Positions 18,722 through 27,037 of a stretch of DNA of 64,000 bases are shown here, piece after piece (position 1 is the first letter of the stretch; each line of letters opens with the position of its first letter). The notes beneath the pieces were generated by a model that did no database searches, was not told the DNA's origin, and worked only from the letters and a program-made list of their open reading frames with translations. Source of the stretch: CAZYVD01 sp964651045 (GTDB lineage: Bacteria > Zhuqueibacterota > QNDG01 > DSAB01); assembly GCA_964651045.1 (NCBI GenBank), contig CAZYVD010000001.1, positions 1 to 64,000 of the forward strand, written 5' to 3'. The position numbers and the translations under genes are program-made.

Positions 18722-19986
18722 TATGACTTCCCCCGCTTAATATCTCTGTGTATAAAGACACAATCATCTATAGAAGCCTCTCCGGTGACTATGTCTCTTG
18801 CAAGTGTACGGCAGTCCGGAGAACCACAGGCTCCACACTCTCTTCCACCCAGCTTCTTTATTATCTCATCCATCATCTTTTTCTTCTTTATCGCTTCTTC
18901 GGGATTTTTATCCAGCGAAGGTAATGGATTTGGCTTTATCTCTGTTTCTGTGAAAAAGAATCCATTTCCATACAGCCTGCTGACCATTTTCTGGCTAACA
19001 CGGCTCTTCTCTCCATACATCTTAACAAGATTCTCTGCCCGCTTCTTTGCAAAATGACGATTCTCTACATTAAGAGGCCCCCCCACACATCCGTCCGGAC
19101 AGATCAAACACTCAAGATATTCAATATTTTTAAGCTTCCCTGCCTCTATATCATCTAAAATCTGTATCACATCACTGACACCAGAAACAGATAAACAGTG
19201 CTCTCTGTTTATCCCATTTATCTCTCCACCGGCAACAGCCCATCCTATCCCGACACCGCTGGACTGCTGAAGAATCGCATTCTCATTTATATCTTTTAAT
19301 GCCTCTAATAATTGTCTATAAATATCAACAACTGATATTGCACCATCAAGATAGGACTTTGAAATACCTATCGGCCTGTTTATAGATATCATCTTTGCCG
19401 GACACGATGTTATGTGTATGATTCCTATATCTTCAGGGGAGAGATTCTTTTCTTCTGAAATCTTCTTTCTGAGAAGTTTTGCTGCCAGCTCTCTTGGGCT
19501 CTCGATGCGAATAATATTCTCCACAAGATTTGGGTAGAGAAAGGTTATTAAACGTACAACAGATGGGCATACTGTGGAAATCTTAGGCATCGGTTCAGGA
19601 TTTTCTCTGAGATACTCTTCGATTGCCCCATTTACTATTTCACACATCCACGCCTCATCATATACATAATCAAATCCTATTTTCTTCAATGCCAGAAGAA
19701 TTTGATTTGGCATTACTTCCCAGCCAAATTGTGTATAGAGAGATGGCGAAGGCAGTGCTACTCTGTATTTGAATCTTTCAAGATCCGAGAAAGAAGTTGT
19801 AAGAGATACCACTGCATCATGCGGACACACTCTGAAACACTCACCACAATCGATGCACCTTTCCTCTTTAATAACTGCCTTTCCGTCACGAATACGTATG
19901 GCATTTGTAGGACATGCCTTCATGCAGATTACACATCCAACGCATCTTTCATCATCTATACATACTGAATGAAGTTTTTCACTCAT
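18721..19986 (-). CDS. HydS-like [FeFe]-hydrogenase homologue, probable sensor
   Basis: The 421 residues comprise two ferredoxin [4Fe-4S] sites (CVGCVICMKAC, CIDCGECFRVC; residues 15-54), the [FeFe]-hydrogenase large-subunit C domain and a C-terminal [4Fe-4S] domain (C384, C387, C392, C409). H-cluster motifs are altered but the ligand cysteines remain: STVCP with C140, SCPAK with C195 and K198, and CLICPDGC with C296 and C300. In catalytic enzymes a second Cys precedes the P1 ligand and relays protons; here it is Val139, which suggests low activity, as in sensory HydS proteins. It overlaps the ATPase gene by eight bases. A homologue of this type stands in the Thermotoga hydrogenase operon. 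Confidence 0.82.
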   Translation of the reverse strand: MSEKLHSVCIDDERCVGCVICMKACPTNAIRIRDGKAVIKEERCIDCGECFRVCPHDAVVSLTTSFSDLERFKYRVALPSPSLYTQFGWEVMPNQILLALKKIGFDYVYDEAWMCEIVNGAIEEYLRENPEPMPKISTVCPSVVRLITFLYPNLVENIIRIESPRELAAKLLRKKISEEKNLSPEDIGIIHITSCPAKMISINRPIGISKSYLDGAISVVDIYRQLLEALKDINENAILQQSSGVGIGWAVAGGEINGINREHCLSVSGVSDVIQILDDIEAGKLKNIEYLECLICPDGCVGGPLNVENRHFAKKRAENLVKMYGEKSRVSQKMVSRLYGNGFFFTETEIKPNPLPSLDKNPEEAIKKKKMMDEIIKKLGGRECGACGSPDCRTLARDIVTGEASIDDCVFIHRDIKRGKS

Positions 19987-20428
19987 CTGTCTTTAATACT
20001 TTACTTTTTATAAACATCTCAACACGCGTTCCAGTATCGACTCTTGATGATATCTTAAGTTCATCAGTGTTTTTTTTTATATTGGGCAGTCCCATACCTG
20101 CTCCGAATCCCATCTCCCTCATCTCATCTGTTGCCGTTGAATAGCCTTCCTTCATTGCCATATCAATGTCTGGAATCCCCGGCCCTCTATCATCAACTAC
20201 AATACGCACACCATCTCTCATCACCTTGAAATCCATCTCTCCATAATCTGCATACATCACAACATTCATCTCTGCCTCATAAGAAGCAATGGCAACCCGT
20301 CTTATTACATCACCATCAAAACCGATCTCTTTAAGAATGTTTTTTGCTTCAATAGATGCCTCGCCTGCGCCTGCGAAATCTCCACCCCTGATGGAAAACT
20401 TTTTTTCAAACAGTACATCCTCCTCCAT
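19979..20428 (-). CDS. RsbW/RsbT-like ATP-binding protein
   Basis: The 149-residue protein is a GHKL-type ATPase like serine-kinase anti-sigma factors. The N box is VAIASYEAEMNVVMYA, the G1 box VVDDRGPGIPD, and a GFGAGMGLPNIKKNTDEL segment covers the G2 region. It starts directly after the second DRTGG gene (stop and ATG adjacent) and overlaps the HydS-like gene. The pairing of such an ATPase with a DRTGG protein and a hydrogenase-like sensor recurs in anaerobes. Target protein is not evident; no sigma factor or anti-anti-sigma gene is in the window. Confidence 0.8.
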   Translation of the reverse strand: MEEDVLFEKKFSIRGGDFAGAGEASIEAKNILKEIGFDGDVIRRVAIASYEAEMNVVMYADYGEMDFKVMRDGVRIVVDDRGPGIPDIDMAMKEGYSTATDEMREMGFGAGMGLPNIKKNTDELKISSRVDTGTRVEMFIKSKVLKTDE

Positions 20429-20776
20429 CTATTCATCCTGTATATCTTTGAACCCACTGTTGTGGAGTGTTCCGCATATACTGAATACTGTCTTATCGGA
20501 CCTGAGGAGAGGGACATTTTTACTCTGAGCCACCCTTATTGCTTCATCTGAAGGCCTCTTCCCTCTCGCATAAACAATACCGCTCAGCTCTATGACTTCT
20601 GCTGCCCTGACAGTCTGCACGTTGGTTAATGAGGTGACGAGCAGTGTACCACTGATTCCATAGCTCAACACATCACTCATAAGATCAGAAGCCATGATTC
20701 GCTCAACTTCTCTCTCCAGATTACATTCTGTGATGACCTCGGCATCTATCAAATGTTTAACATCTCTGAGTTTCAA
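20429..20776 (-). CDS. DRTGG-domain protein (second copy)
   Basis: A 115-residue paralogue of the protein at 18377-18721. Shared segments include MASDLMSDVLSYGISGTLLVT, which parallels the first copy's SDLLSDV region, and the VPLLRSDKTVFSICGTLHNSG end. The best start is TTG at 20776 with a weak GGGA site; no ATG gives a full domain. It lies 19 bases after the NfnA-NfnB fusion gene and abuts the ATPase gene. It likely forms a ligand-binding partner in the signalling cassette. Confidence 0.72.
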   Translation of the reverse strand: MKLRDVKHLIDAEVITECNLEREVERIMASDLMSDVLSYGISGTLLVTSLTNVQTVRAAEVIELSGIVYARGKRPSDEAIRVAQSKNVPLLRSDKTVFSICGTLHNSGFKDIQDE

Positions 20777-20795
20777 TTTCCCAATTCAAATTTAA

Positions 20796-23063
20796 TTACC
20801 ACTTTCCATCTCTCAGATATTGATCGATCGCTGCTGCCGCCTTTTTCCCCGCACCCATGGCAAGTATCACTGTTGCCGCTCCTGTCACAATATCTCCACC
20901 AGCAAACACACCTTTCTTTGATGTCTTACCAGTCTCCTCATCAGCAACGATATTGCCCCATTTGTTTACCTTCAGATCTGGTGTACTGTTTATGAGGAGT
21001 GGATTTGGTCCCTGCCCTATTGCCATTATTACCATGTCCACATCCAGAACATGTTCAGAACCCTTAATAGGAACCGGGCGCCTTCTACCAGAATCATCTG
21101 GCTCTCCCAGCTCCATTTTTATACACTCTATTCCCTTAACCCAGCCCCTTTCATCTCCAATTATCCTTACAGGATTATTAAGAAGATAAGGCTTGAGGCC
21201 CTCTTCAAATGCATTCTCTATCTCCTCTTCACGTGCTGGCATCTGCTCTCTCGATCTCCTATATATGAGATAAACATTGTCCGCTCCAAGCCGCAACGAA
21301 ATTCGAGCTGCATCCATTGCCACATTTCCTCCACCCACAACGGCAATATTCCTTCCCATGTGTATTGGTGTGTCAAATTCCGGAAACAGATATGCCTTCA
21401 TGAGATTTACACGGGTTAAAAATTCGTTGGCAGAATACACTCCATTAAGGTTCTCACCCGGTATATTCATGAAATAGGGCAGACCTGCTCCTGTTCCGAT
21501 AAAAATCGCATCATAACCACTGTTTAACAAATCATCAACCGTCTTCGACTTTCCAACTATATAACTCAACTTTATTTCCACACCGAGCCGCTCTATATAG
21601 TCACTCTCTCTCTGAACGATGCTCTTTGGCAGCCTAAACTCGGGAATACCATATACCAGCACTCCACCCGGCTTATGAAGAGCTTCGAATACAGTGACAT
21701 CGTGCCCCATCTTGGCGAGTTCACCAGCCACTGTCAGACCCGCAGGCCCTGCACCAACCACGCCGACTCTCTTTCCTGTCTTCTTTGGAAGGGGTGGAAT
21801 CCTCACTTCACCATGTTTGAATTCATAATCTGCCGCAAAACGCTCCAGCCGGCCGATGGCTATGGGCTCGCCCTTCTTATTTAATACACACATCTTCTCA
21901 CACTGCTCTTCTTGAGGACACACCCTTCCGCAAACTGCAGGAAGGCTGTTCTTTTCTTTGATCTTATGTATGGCTCCCATAAAGTCGCCATCTCGTATGA
22001 GAGAAATAAATGCAGGTATATCTATATCAACAGGACAGCCCTCGACACACGGTTTCTTCTTGCAGCCAAGACATCTCGAGGCCTCAAGCATTGCCTGTTC
22101 TTTTGTGTATCCAAGGGCTACCTCACTGAAATTCTTAATTCTGAGTTTTGGATCCTGCTTAGGCATGGCCACTCGCTTCTTTGGCCTCTGCAAACGGCTT
22201 TCTTCTTCGGCAAGTCTGCACTCATAATCCCACATCGCCCTGTGTTCCTCCCGTGCATACATCTCAGACCTCTGCAGAAGCTCATCAAAATCAACCTTAT
22301 GAGCGTCAAAGTCAGGCCCGTCCACACATACAAATTTGGTCTCACCACCAATTGTTATTCGACATCCGCCGCACATTCCTGTCCCATCAACCATTAGGGA
22401 GTTTAGACTCACAATAGTCCTGATCTTTTTTTCTCGTGTTGTATCCGCAACAGCCTTCATCATTATGGCAGGACCCACTGCAACAACAAGGTCTATTTTC
22501 TCCTGCTTATCTATCAGCTTTTTAAGTACATCTGTTACATATCCATGATGACCATAACTTCCATCATCTGTAGTAACATAGAGCTCATCGCTTATGGCAC
22601 GCATTTCATTTTCAAGTATCAGCATCTCCTTTGTACGAGCTCCTATAATGGATATCACATTGTTCCCCGCCTCTTTAAAGGCCCTCGTAACAGGATACAC
22701 TGGTGCCACACCAACACCTCCACCCATGCAGACGACTGTCCCAACCATCTCTATCTTGCTCGGTTCACCAAGCGGGCCAACAACATCCATAAAGGCATCA
22801 CCAGTGCTCATTGCCTCCATCTTTCGAGTCGAGGCTCCAACTACCTGCACGATCAGAGTAATTGTCTCCTCATCCTTGTTTCTGTCTGCCACAGTCAATG
22901 GAATTCGTTCTGAATAATCATCGGCCCGTACTACTACAAATTGACCTGGTTTTACAGTATCTGCAATAACTGGTGTAAAAACTTCGAAAAGTACAATCGA
23001 AGGAGCAAGCTGATCCTTTCGAACAATCTCGTTCAACTGATGGGTCGACTTTTTATCAACCAT
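20796..23063 (-). CDS. fused NfnA-NfnB transhydrogenase-like protein
   Basis: The 755-residue protein joins both Nfn subunits. Residues about 1-290 are NfnA-like, with FAD segment RIPLTVADRN, NAD(P) motif VVCMGGGVGVAPVYP and [2Fe-2S] site GTGMCGGCRITIGGETKFVCVDG. After a linker of about 40 residues, about 310-755 are NfnB-like, with CLGCKKKPCVEGCP and [15 protein letters not shown] clusters, GAGPAGLTVAGEL and [17 protein letters not shown] nucleotide sites. NfnAB carries out NADH-dependent reduced ferredoxin:NADP+ oxidoreduction by bifurcation. The ATG at 23063 overlaps the kinase stop (AATGGTTGA); the longer frame would run 129 bases into the kinase gene. Split paralogues are at 9969-12228. 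Confidence 0.87.
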   Translation of the reverse strand: MVDKKSTHQLNEIVRKDQLAPSIVLFEVFTPVIADTVKPGQFVVVRADDYSERIPLTVADRNKDEETITLIVQVVGASTRKMEAMSTGDAFMDVVGPLGEPSKIEMVGTVVCMGGGVGVAPVYPVTRAFKEAGNNVISIIGARTKEMLILENEMRAISDELYVTTDDGSYGHHGYVTDVLKKLIDKQEKIDLVVAVGPAIMMKAVADTTREKKIRTIVSLNSLMVDGTGMCGGCRITIGGETKFVCVDGPDFDAHKVDFDELLQRSEMYAREEHRAMWDYECRLAEEESRLQRPKKRVAMPKQDPKLRIKNFSEVALGYTKEQAMLEASRCLGCKKKPCVEGCPVDIDIPAFISLIRDGDFMGAIHKIKEKNSLPAVCGRVCPQEEQCEKMCVLNKKGEPIAIGRLERFAADYEFKHGEVRIPPLPKKTGKRVGVVGAGPAGLTVAGELAKMGHDVTVFEALHKPGGVLVYGIPEFRLPKSIVQRESDYIERLGVEIKLSYIVGKSKTVDDLLNSGYDAIFIGTGAGLPYFMNIPGENLNGVYSANEFLTRVNLMKAYLFPEFDTPIHMGRNIAVVGGGNVAMDAARISLRLGADNVYLIYRRSREQMPAREEEIENAFEEGLKPYLLNNPVRIIGDERGWVKGIECIKMELGEPDDSGRRRPVPIKGSEHVLDVDMVIMAIGQGPNPLLINSTPDLKVNKWGNIVADEETGKTSKKGVFAGGDIVTGAATVILAMGAGKKAAAAIDQYLRDGKW

Positions 23064-24567
23064 TACTACTATCCTTTCTTTTTCCTCTTGTTCTACTCTC
23101 ACAGGGAAGATATACACTGAAAAGGCTTCCCCTTCCAGGTTCACTCTCAACTTCAATACGTCCATTATGGGAATCAACAATCTTCTTTGCAATTGTCAAT
23201 CCCAGACCTGTTCCAGGAATGTTCTTCATCCTCTCATCATCGGCTCTGAAAAAATCGTCAAAGATGTGAGGCAAATCCTCTTTTGATATACCTATGCCTG
23301 TATCCTCGATCCGAATGCAGACATAGGATTCATCTTCATTCATTGATATATTAATTTTTCCTCCTTTAATATTATATTTTATTGAATTACTTATGAGATT
23401 CGTAAAGAGTTTTTCCATGTCCTCCAAATCGGCCTGAACATGGCTCAAACCATCTTGGGATTTAATCTTTATAGTTATCTCCCTACGCGAGGCCTCAGGT
23501 TTTAAAAATTCCACAGTCTTATTTACAATATCGGCAATATCTACTGGCCCTTTCTTATGTTCTACCTTTCTGGCCTCCATTTTATTAATTATCAAAAGAT
23601 CATTTACAAGCGAAAGGAGAGAATGTGCCCTCTCCTTTGCACGCTCGAGCCATCTCTTCTGACTCTGTTGATCCCCACCAGCCTCGCCGGATAATACAAC
23701 CTCCAGCCATCCCTCGATTGCGGCAAGCGGGGCTCTAATCTCGTGTGCTACCATAGAGACAAACTGGGACTTTATCCTGTCTATCTTTTTAAGTTCTGTT
23801 ATATCGCTCAGCACCGTCACAATTCCAAGCACACGGCCATTCTCATCCTTGACCTGACCTACATTTGCCATCACCACTTTTTCATCATCAAGATCGATCT
23901 CTCTACTAATAACAGAAAACTTCTCATAATCTGAGTCGAGTATATCCTGTAGAGAATCGATGACCTTCTTGTTCTTGATGTAATGATCAAGAGGCTTGCC
24001 TGGAATATCTGTTCCTGTCATATGTAACATCTTCACTGCAACAGTATTCCATAAAACTAGCCTCTTATCAATGTTTGTCACAAGAACTCCATCTGTCATG
24101 CATGAGATTATTGTGCGCAGTTTGCTCTTCTCACTGGCCAGCTCTAAGAGTTTTTGTTCTCTTTCCTGATATAATTTAAGAGCCTCTAATCTTAATGCCC
24201 TCTTCTCAAGACCCCGTTTAACTACTGCATTTAATGCAGCGGGTGAGAAGGGCTTGGGAAGATAATCATAGGCTCCGCGTTTTGTCGCCTCCACGGCTGA
24301 TTCTATGCTAGCATATCCTGTAATAACTATGGTAACTATCTCTGGATCGATCTTGTGGATCTGTCCTATCAAATCCAGACCACCCATTCCAGGCATCTTA
24401 AGATCAACAAGAACAAGATCGTATTCATTTTCCTGAACCTTCTTCAGACCTGCCCTCCCATCCTCGGCACAATCCACACTATACCCCTCATCTACCAGTA
24501 CACGTTTACATCCCTCACGAATTCCCAGCTCATTATCAACAACAAGTATTTTTTCATCTCTTTCCAC
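23056..24567 (-). CDS. receiver-PAS-histidine kinase
   Basis: The 503 residues begin with a receiver domain (1-120, phospho-acceptor Asp55 in LVLVDLKMPG, Lys105 in LPKPF), then a coiled stretch, a PAS domain (about 150-260), a HisKA dimerisation domain with His275 in VAHEIRAPLA, and an ATPase domain (N box LFTNLISNSIKYN, G1 IEDTGIGIS, G2 GTGLGL). No membrane segment is seen, so it is cytoplasmic. An N-terminal receiver feeding a kinase suggests a relay from the hydrogenase-like kinase encoded upstream. It overlaps the NfnA-NfnB fusion by eight bases and the receiver gene by one. Confidence 0.88.
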   Translation of the reverse strand: MERDEKILVVDNELGIREGCKRVLVDEGYSVDCAEDGRAGLKKVQENEYDLVLVDLKMPGMGGLDLIGQIHKIDPEIVTIVITGYASIESAVEATKRGAYDYLPKPFSPAALNAVVKRGLEKRALRLEALKLYQEREQKLLELASEKSKLRTIISCMTDGVLVTNIDKRLVLWNTVAVKMLHMTGTDIPGKPLDHYIKNKKVIDSLQDILDSDYEKFSVISREIDLDDEKVVMANVGQVKDENGRVLGIVTVLSDITELKKIDRIKSQFVSMVAHEIRAPLAAIEGWLEVVLSGEAGGDQQSQKRWLERAKERAHSLLSLVNDLLIINKMEARKVEHKKGPVDIADIVNKTVEFLKPEASRREITIKIKSQDGLSHVQADLEDMEKLFTNLISNSIKYNIKGGKINISMNEDESYVCIRIEDTGIGISKEDLPHIFDDFFRADDERMKNIPGTGLGLTIAKKIVDSHNGRIEVESEPGRGSLFSVYLPCESRTRGKRKDSSNG

Positions 24568-24971
24568 TAATCGTTTCCTCTATCTTTGAGCAGGGCTTCT
24601 ACCCTGCTTATTAAAACATCGGGCTTTACAGGCTTATCTAAAAAGTCGTCTGTCTTCATCCAGTATCCATCTTCTTTAAGAGAAAATTTATACCCTGTTG
24701 CCTCGGCAACCGAGGTAACCATCAATATTGGAATCTTCTTGAATAGTGGATCTTTCTTTATCTCCTGAGAAAATGAGAATCCAGTATCATGTTTTTCCAT
24801 CATCAAATCGAGAATAATCAGATCCGGCAGTTCTGCCCTGACCTTCTCCATACCCGCTTTACCACTTGTGGCCGTTATAACATCATAACCATGATTTTTT
24901 AAGACAGCCTTATGCATCTCCAGAAAGTCGGTATCATCGTCAACCAATAAGATCTTGGCTTTGAAGTTCAC
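24567..24971 (-). CDS. single-domain response regulator
   Basis: A stand-alone receiver of about 134 residues with the acidic DDD near the N terminus, phospho-acceptor Asp55 in LIILDLMM and Lys in FLDKPVKPD. No output domain, so it is a phosphorelay intermediate or works by protein contact. I prefer the GTG at 24971 because AAGGAGG lies six bases before it; the longest frame would start at 25016 and overlap the kinase gene by 77 bases, against 32 bases with the GTG start. It resembles the receiver half of the protein at 27038-27724 (FLEMH, SG/SK, LDLMME versus MDVMME). Confidence 0.84.
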   Translation of the reverse strand: MNFKAKILLVDDDTDFLEMHKAVLKNHGYDVITATSGKAGMEKVRAELPDLIILDLMMEKHDTGFSFSQEIKKDPLFKKIPILMVTSVAEATGYKFSLKEDGYWMKTDDFLDKPVKPDVLISRVEALLKDRGND

Positions 24972-27027
24972 CTTCTCCTCCTTGTGTTTCATTTGTTTGC
25001 AGGCTCTCATGCTCAATCTTGCTCCACTGATCCTTGCTCAGTACAGGGAGTGTAATAGTAAATGTCGTACCCTTTCCTAATTCACTCTTCACATGAATAT
25101 TTCCTTTATGTTTTGAGACTATTCCATAAGCTATTGCCAGGCCCAGACCCGTACCCTTTTCCTTTGTAGTAAAAAATGGATCGAACAATTTACTTAGATG
25201 CTGCTTTGAGATGCCCTTACCTGTATCTGAAATCTGAATTTCGACACCCTCTCCCTTCTCTTTTGACTTGCTCGTTAGCGTCAGGACTCCATCACCATCC
25301 ATTGCCTGTGCCCCATTTAATATAATGTTGAAAACTACCTGCTTCAAAAGATCGGCATCGGCAAATATTGTGGGAACGGATGGATCCAGCTTTTTATCTA
25401 TCTTGATATTATCAAAAAGAGATTGATGAACCAGCAGCGATAAGGCCTCCTCGATTACATTGTTGATATTTACTAGACCGGGTTTAACCTTTGTCTCTCT
25501 TGAAAAACTCAACAGATCCTTAACTATCTTTGCTGCCCTCTCGGCCTCTTTTACTATCAGGTCTATATCTCCACTCAGCTTTTCGTTATCTGTTAATTGT
25601 TTTCTTATTATGTGAGCAAACATTGTTATTGTGCCAAGGGGATTGTTCAATTCATGAGCAATTCCGGCAGCCAGCTGTCCAAGCGAAGCCATCTTCTCTG
25701 TTTGAATAAGCTGTTTCTGCGCCTGTTCCAGCTTTTCATGGGAAAGCTTTAATTTTTGATGAGATTTTTCGAGTCTCGAATAATATGCACGACACTGCTC
25801 AAGAAGATATGGTGGACACATCTCAATCTCTGCAAGTCCCTTAACAACAGCAATGGCCTTTTCGCGACATGTGTCATAACCGCATGCCCCACAGTCGAGA
25901 TTCTTATCAGGATAGTTTTTGTTTAACTTTGTTAAGACCTCCTCTATCTCATCCTCAGAAGGCATTGGAAGTGATACATTTTGGGCTTTAAATTCTATCT
26001 TGATATCAAGGTCATCCAGATCGACTCTCTCATCACACTTTGTTGACGATCCCTTTTTCAACTGCTCCTTAACGTAATTGACAACTATCTCCTTTCTGCT
26101 TGGCCCTGAGATATTTTTGTCTATCAATGGACCATCTATACACCCCTTGCAGAACAAGAAATCTAAAAACTTTGTATGAATTATTCCATCCTGATACTGC
26201 CTGATTGCTCGCATGACTCTTTCTGAACCTGCGGCAATCAAAAAATCGAGATTCAACAAATCCATATTATATCCGATGCTCTGAGACAGTCCACCGGCAA
26301 TACTTAAAATGCCGCCTATCGAGAATCTGGGCCCATCAAAATCTGAAGGCTGTTGTTTTTCCCTCTCTATACCCCTTCCTTCAAGAATCTTTGGAATGTC
26401 ATGGTAGTTTAAAACATAATCTATTCCATTCTTATCTTTTAACCTGCTCAGCTCCAGCATTTGCGATATACATGAACCAATGAACACGACCTTAACATCC
26501 TGACCCCGCAATCTTTTGACTGCCATTCCAGCAGCCATCATCGGGGAAACAACAGGAACCAGTTGATCGATCAATTCAGGAGCAAATTTTTCAATGTATA
26601 GTACAACGGATGGACAGAATGATGAAATATAAGAGCGACCATTCTGGCTCAGCAGTTCCTTATATGCCTGGACTATAAGCTCCCCTGCAAACGCTGATTC
26701 CCAGACTTCATAAAATCCGAGCTTTTTCAAGGCAGTAACAAGCTGGCCGGGAGTTCCCCTGTCGAGAACGGCAGGAAATGATGGGTCAAGACATGCGATG
26801 ACCTTCTCCCCTTTCTCTATCGCACCCAAGACCTCCTCCACCCCTGTATGGACGCATACGGCATTGTGTGGACAGTTCTTCAGGCAGGCTCCGCATAAAA
26901 CACATAGCTTCTCTATTCGCCTGATTCTGCCGTGATCTATCATAAGTGCATTTGTGGGACACTCCCGAACACATCTGTAGCATCTTCTGCACTTCTCATC
27001 CAAGATTGTAAGAAACTCTAGAGCCAC
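24940..27027 (-). CDS. [FeFe]-hydrogenase-like sensor histidine kinase
   Basis: The 695 residues join a hydrogenase-like sensor to a kinase. Two ferredoxin sites (C13/16/19/23 and C42/45/48/52) precede an [FeFe]-hydrogenase C domain with degraded motifs: SSFCP (C138), GSCISQ (C186, no Lys) and FCKGC (C293, C296), where the spacing is two residues instead of three. A [4Fe-4S] domain follows (C379, C382, C387, C404), then a coiled coil (about 410-445), HisKA with His458 in GIAHELNNPLG and an ATPase domain with GTGLGLAIAYG. No membrane segment. It probably senses redox state or H2/CO. Start is GTG at 27027, ten bases after the receiver gene's stop. Confidence 0.85.
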   Translation of the reverse strand: MALEFLTILDEKCRRCYRCVRECPTNALMIDHGRIRRIEKLCVLCGACLKNCPHNAVCVHTGVEEVLGAIEKGEKVIACLDPSFPAVLDRGTPGQLVTALKKLGFYEVWESAFAGELIVQAYKELLSQNGRSYISSFCPSVVLYIEKFAPELIDQLVPVVSPMMAAGMAVKRLRGQDVKVVFIGSCISQMLELSRLKDKNGIDYVLNYHDIPKILEGRGIEREKQQPSDFDGPRFSIGGILSIAGGLSQSIGYNMDLLNLDFLIAAGSERVMRAIRQYQDGIIHTKFLDFLFCKGCIDGPLIDKNISGPSRKEIVVNYVKEQLKKGSSTKCDERVDLDDLDIKIEFKAQNVSLPMPSEDEIEEVLTKLNKNYPDKNLDCGACGYDTCREKAIAVVKGLAEIEMCPPYLLEQCRAYYSRLEKSHQKLKLSHEKLEQAQKQLIQTEKMASLGQLAAGIAHELNNPLGTITMFAHIIRKQLTDNEKLSGDIDLIVKEAERAAKIVKDLLSFSRETKVKPGLVNINNVIEEALSLLVHQSLFDNIKIDKKLDPSVPTIFADADLLKQVVFNIILNGAQAMDGDGVLTLTSKSKEKGEGVEIQISDTGKGISKQHLSKLFDPFFTTKEKGTGLGLAIAYGIVSKHKGNIHVKSELGKGTTFTITLPVLSKDQWSKIEHESLQTNETQGGEGELQSQDLIG

Positions 27028-27037
27028 TAATAAATTC

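Noticed and set aside
22545..22917. Overlapping plus-strand open frames of 107 and 122 residues opposite the NfnA-NfnB fusion
   Set aside because: They lie fully within a strongly supported gene on the other strand and show no ribosome-binding site or recognisable product.
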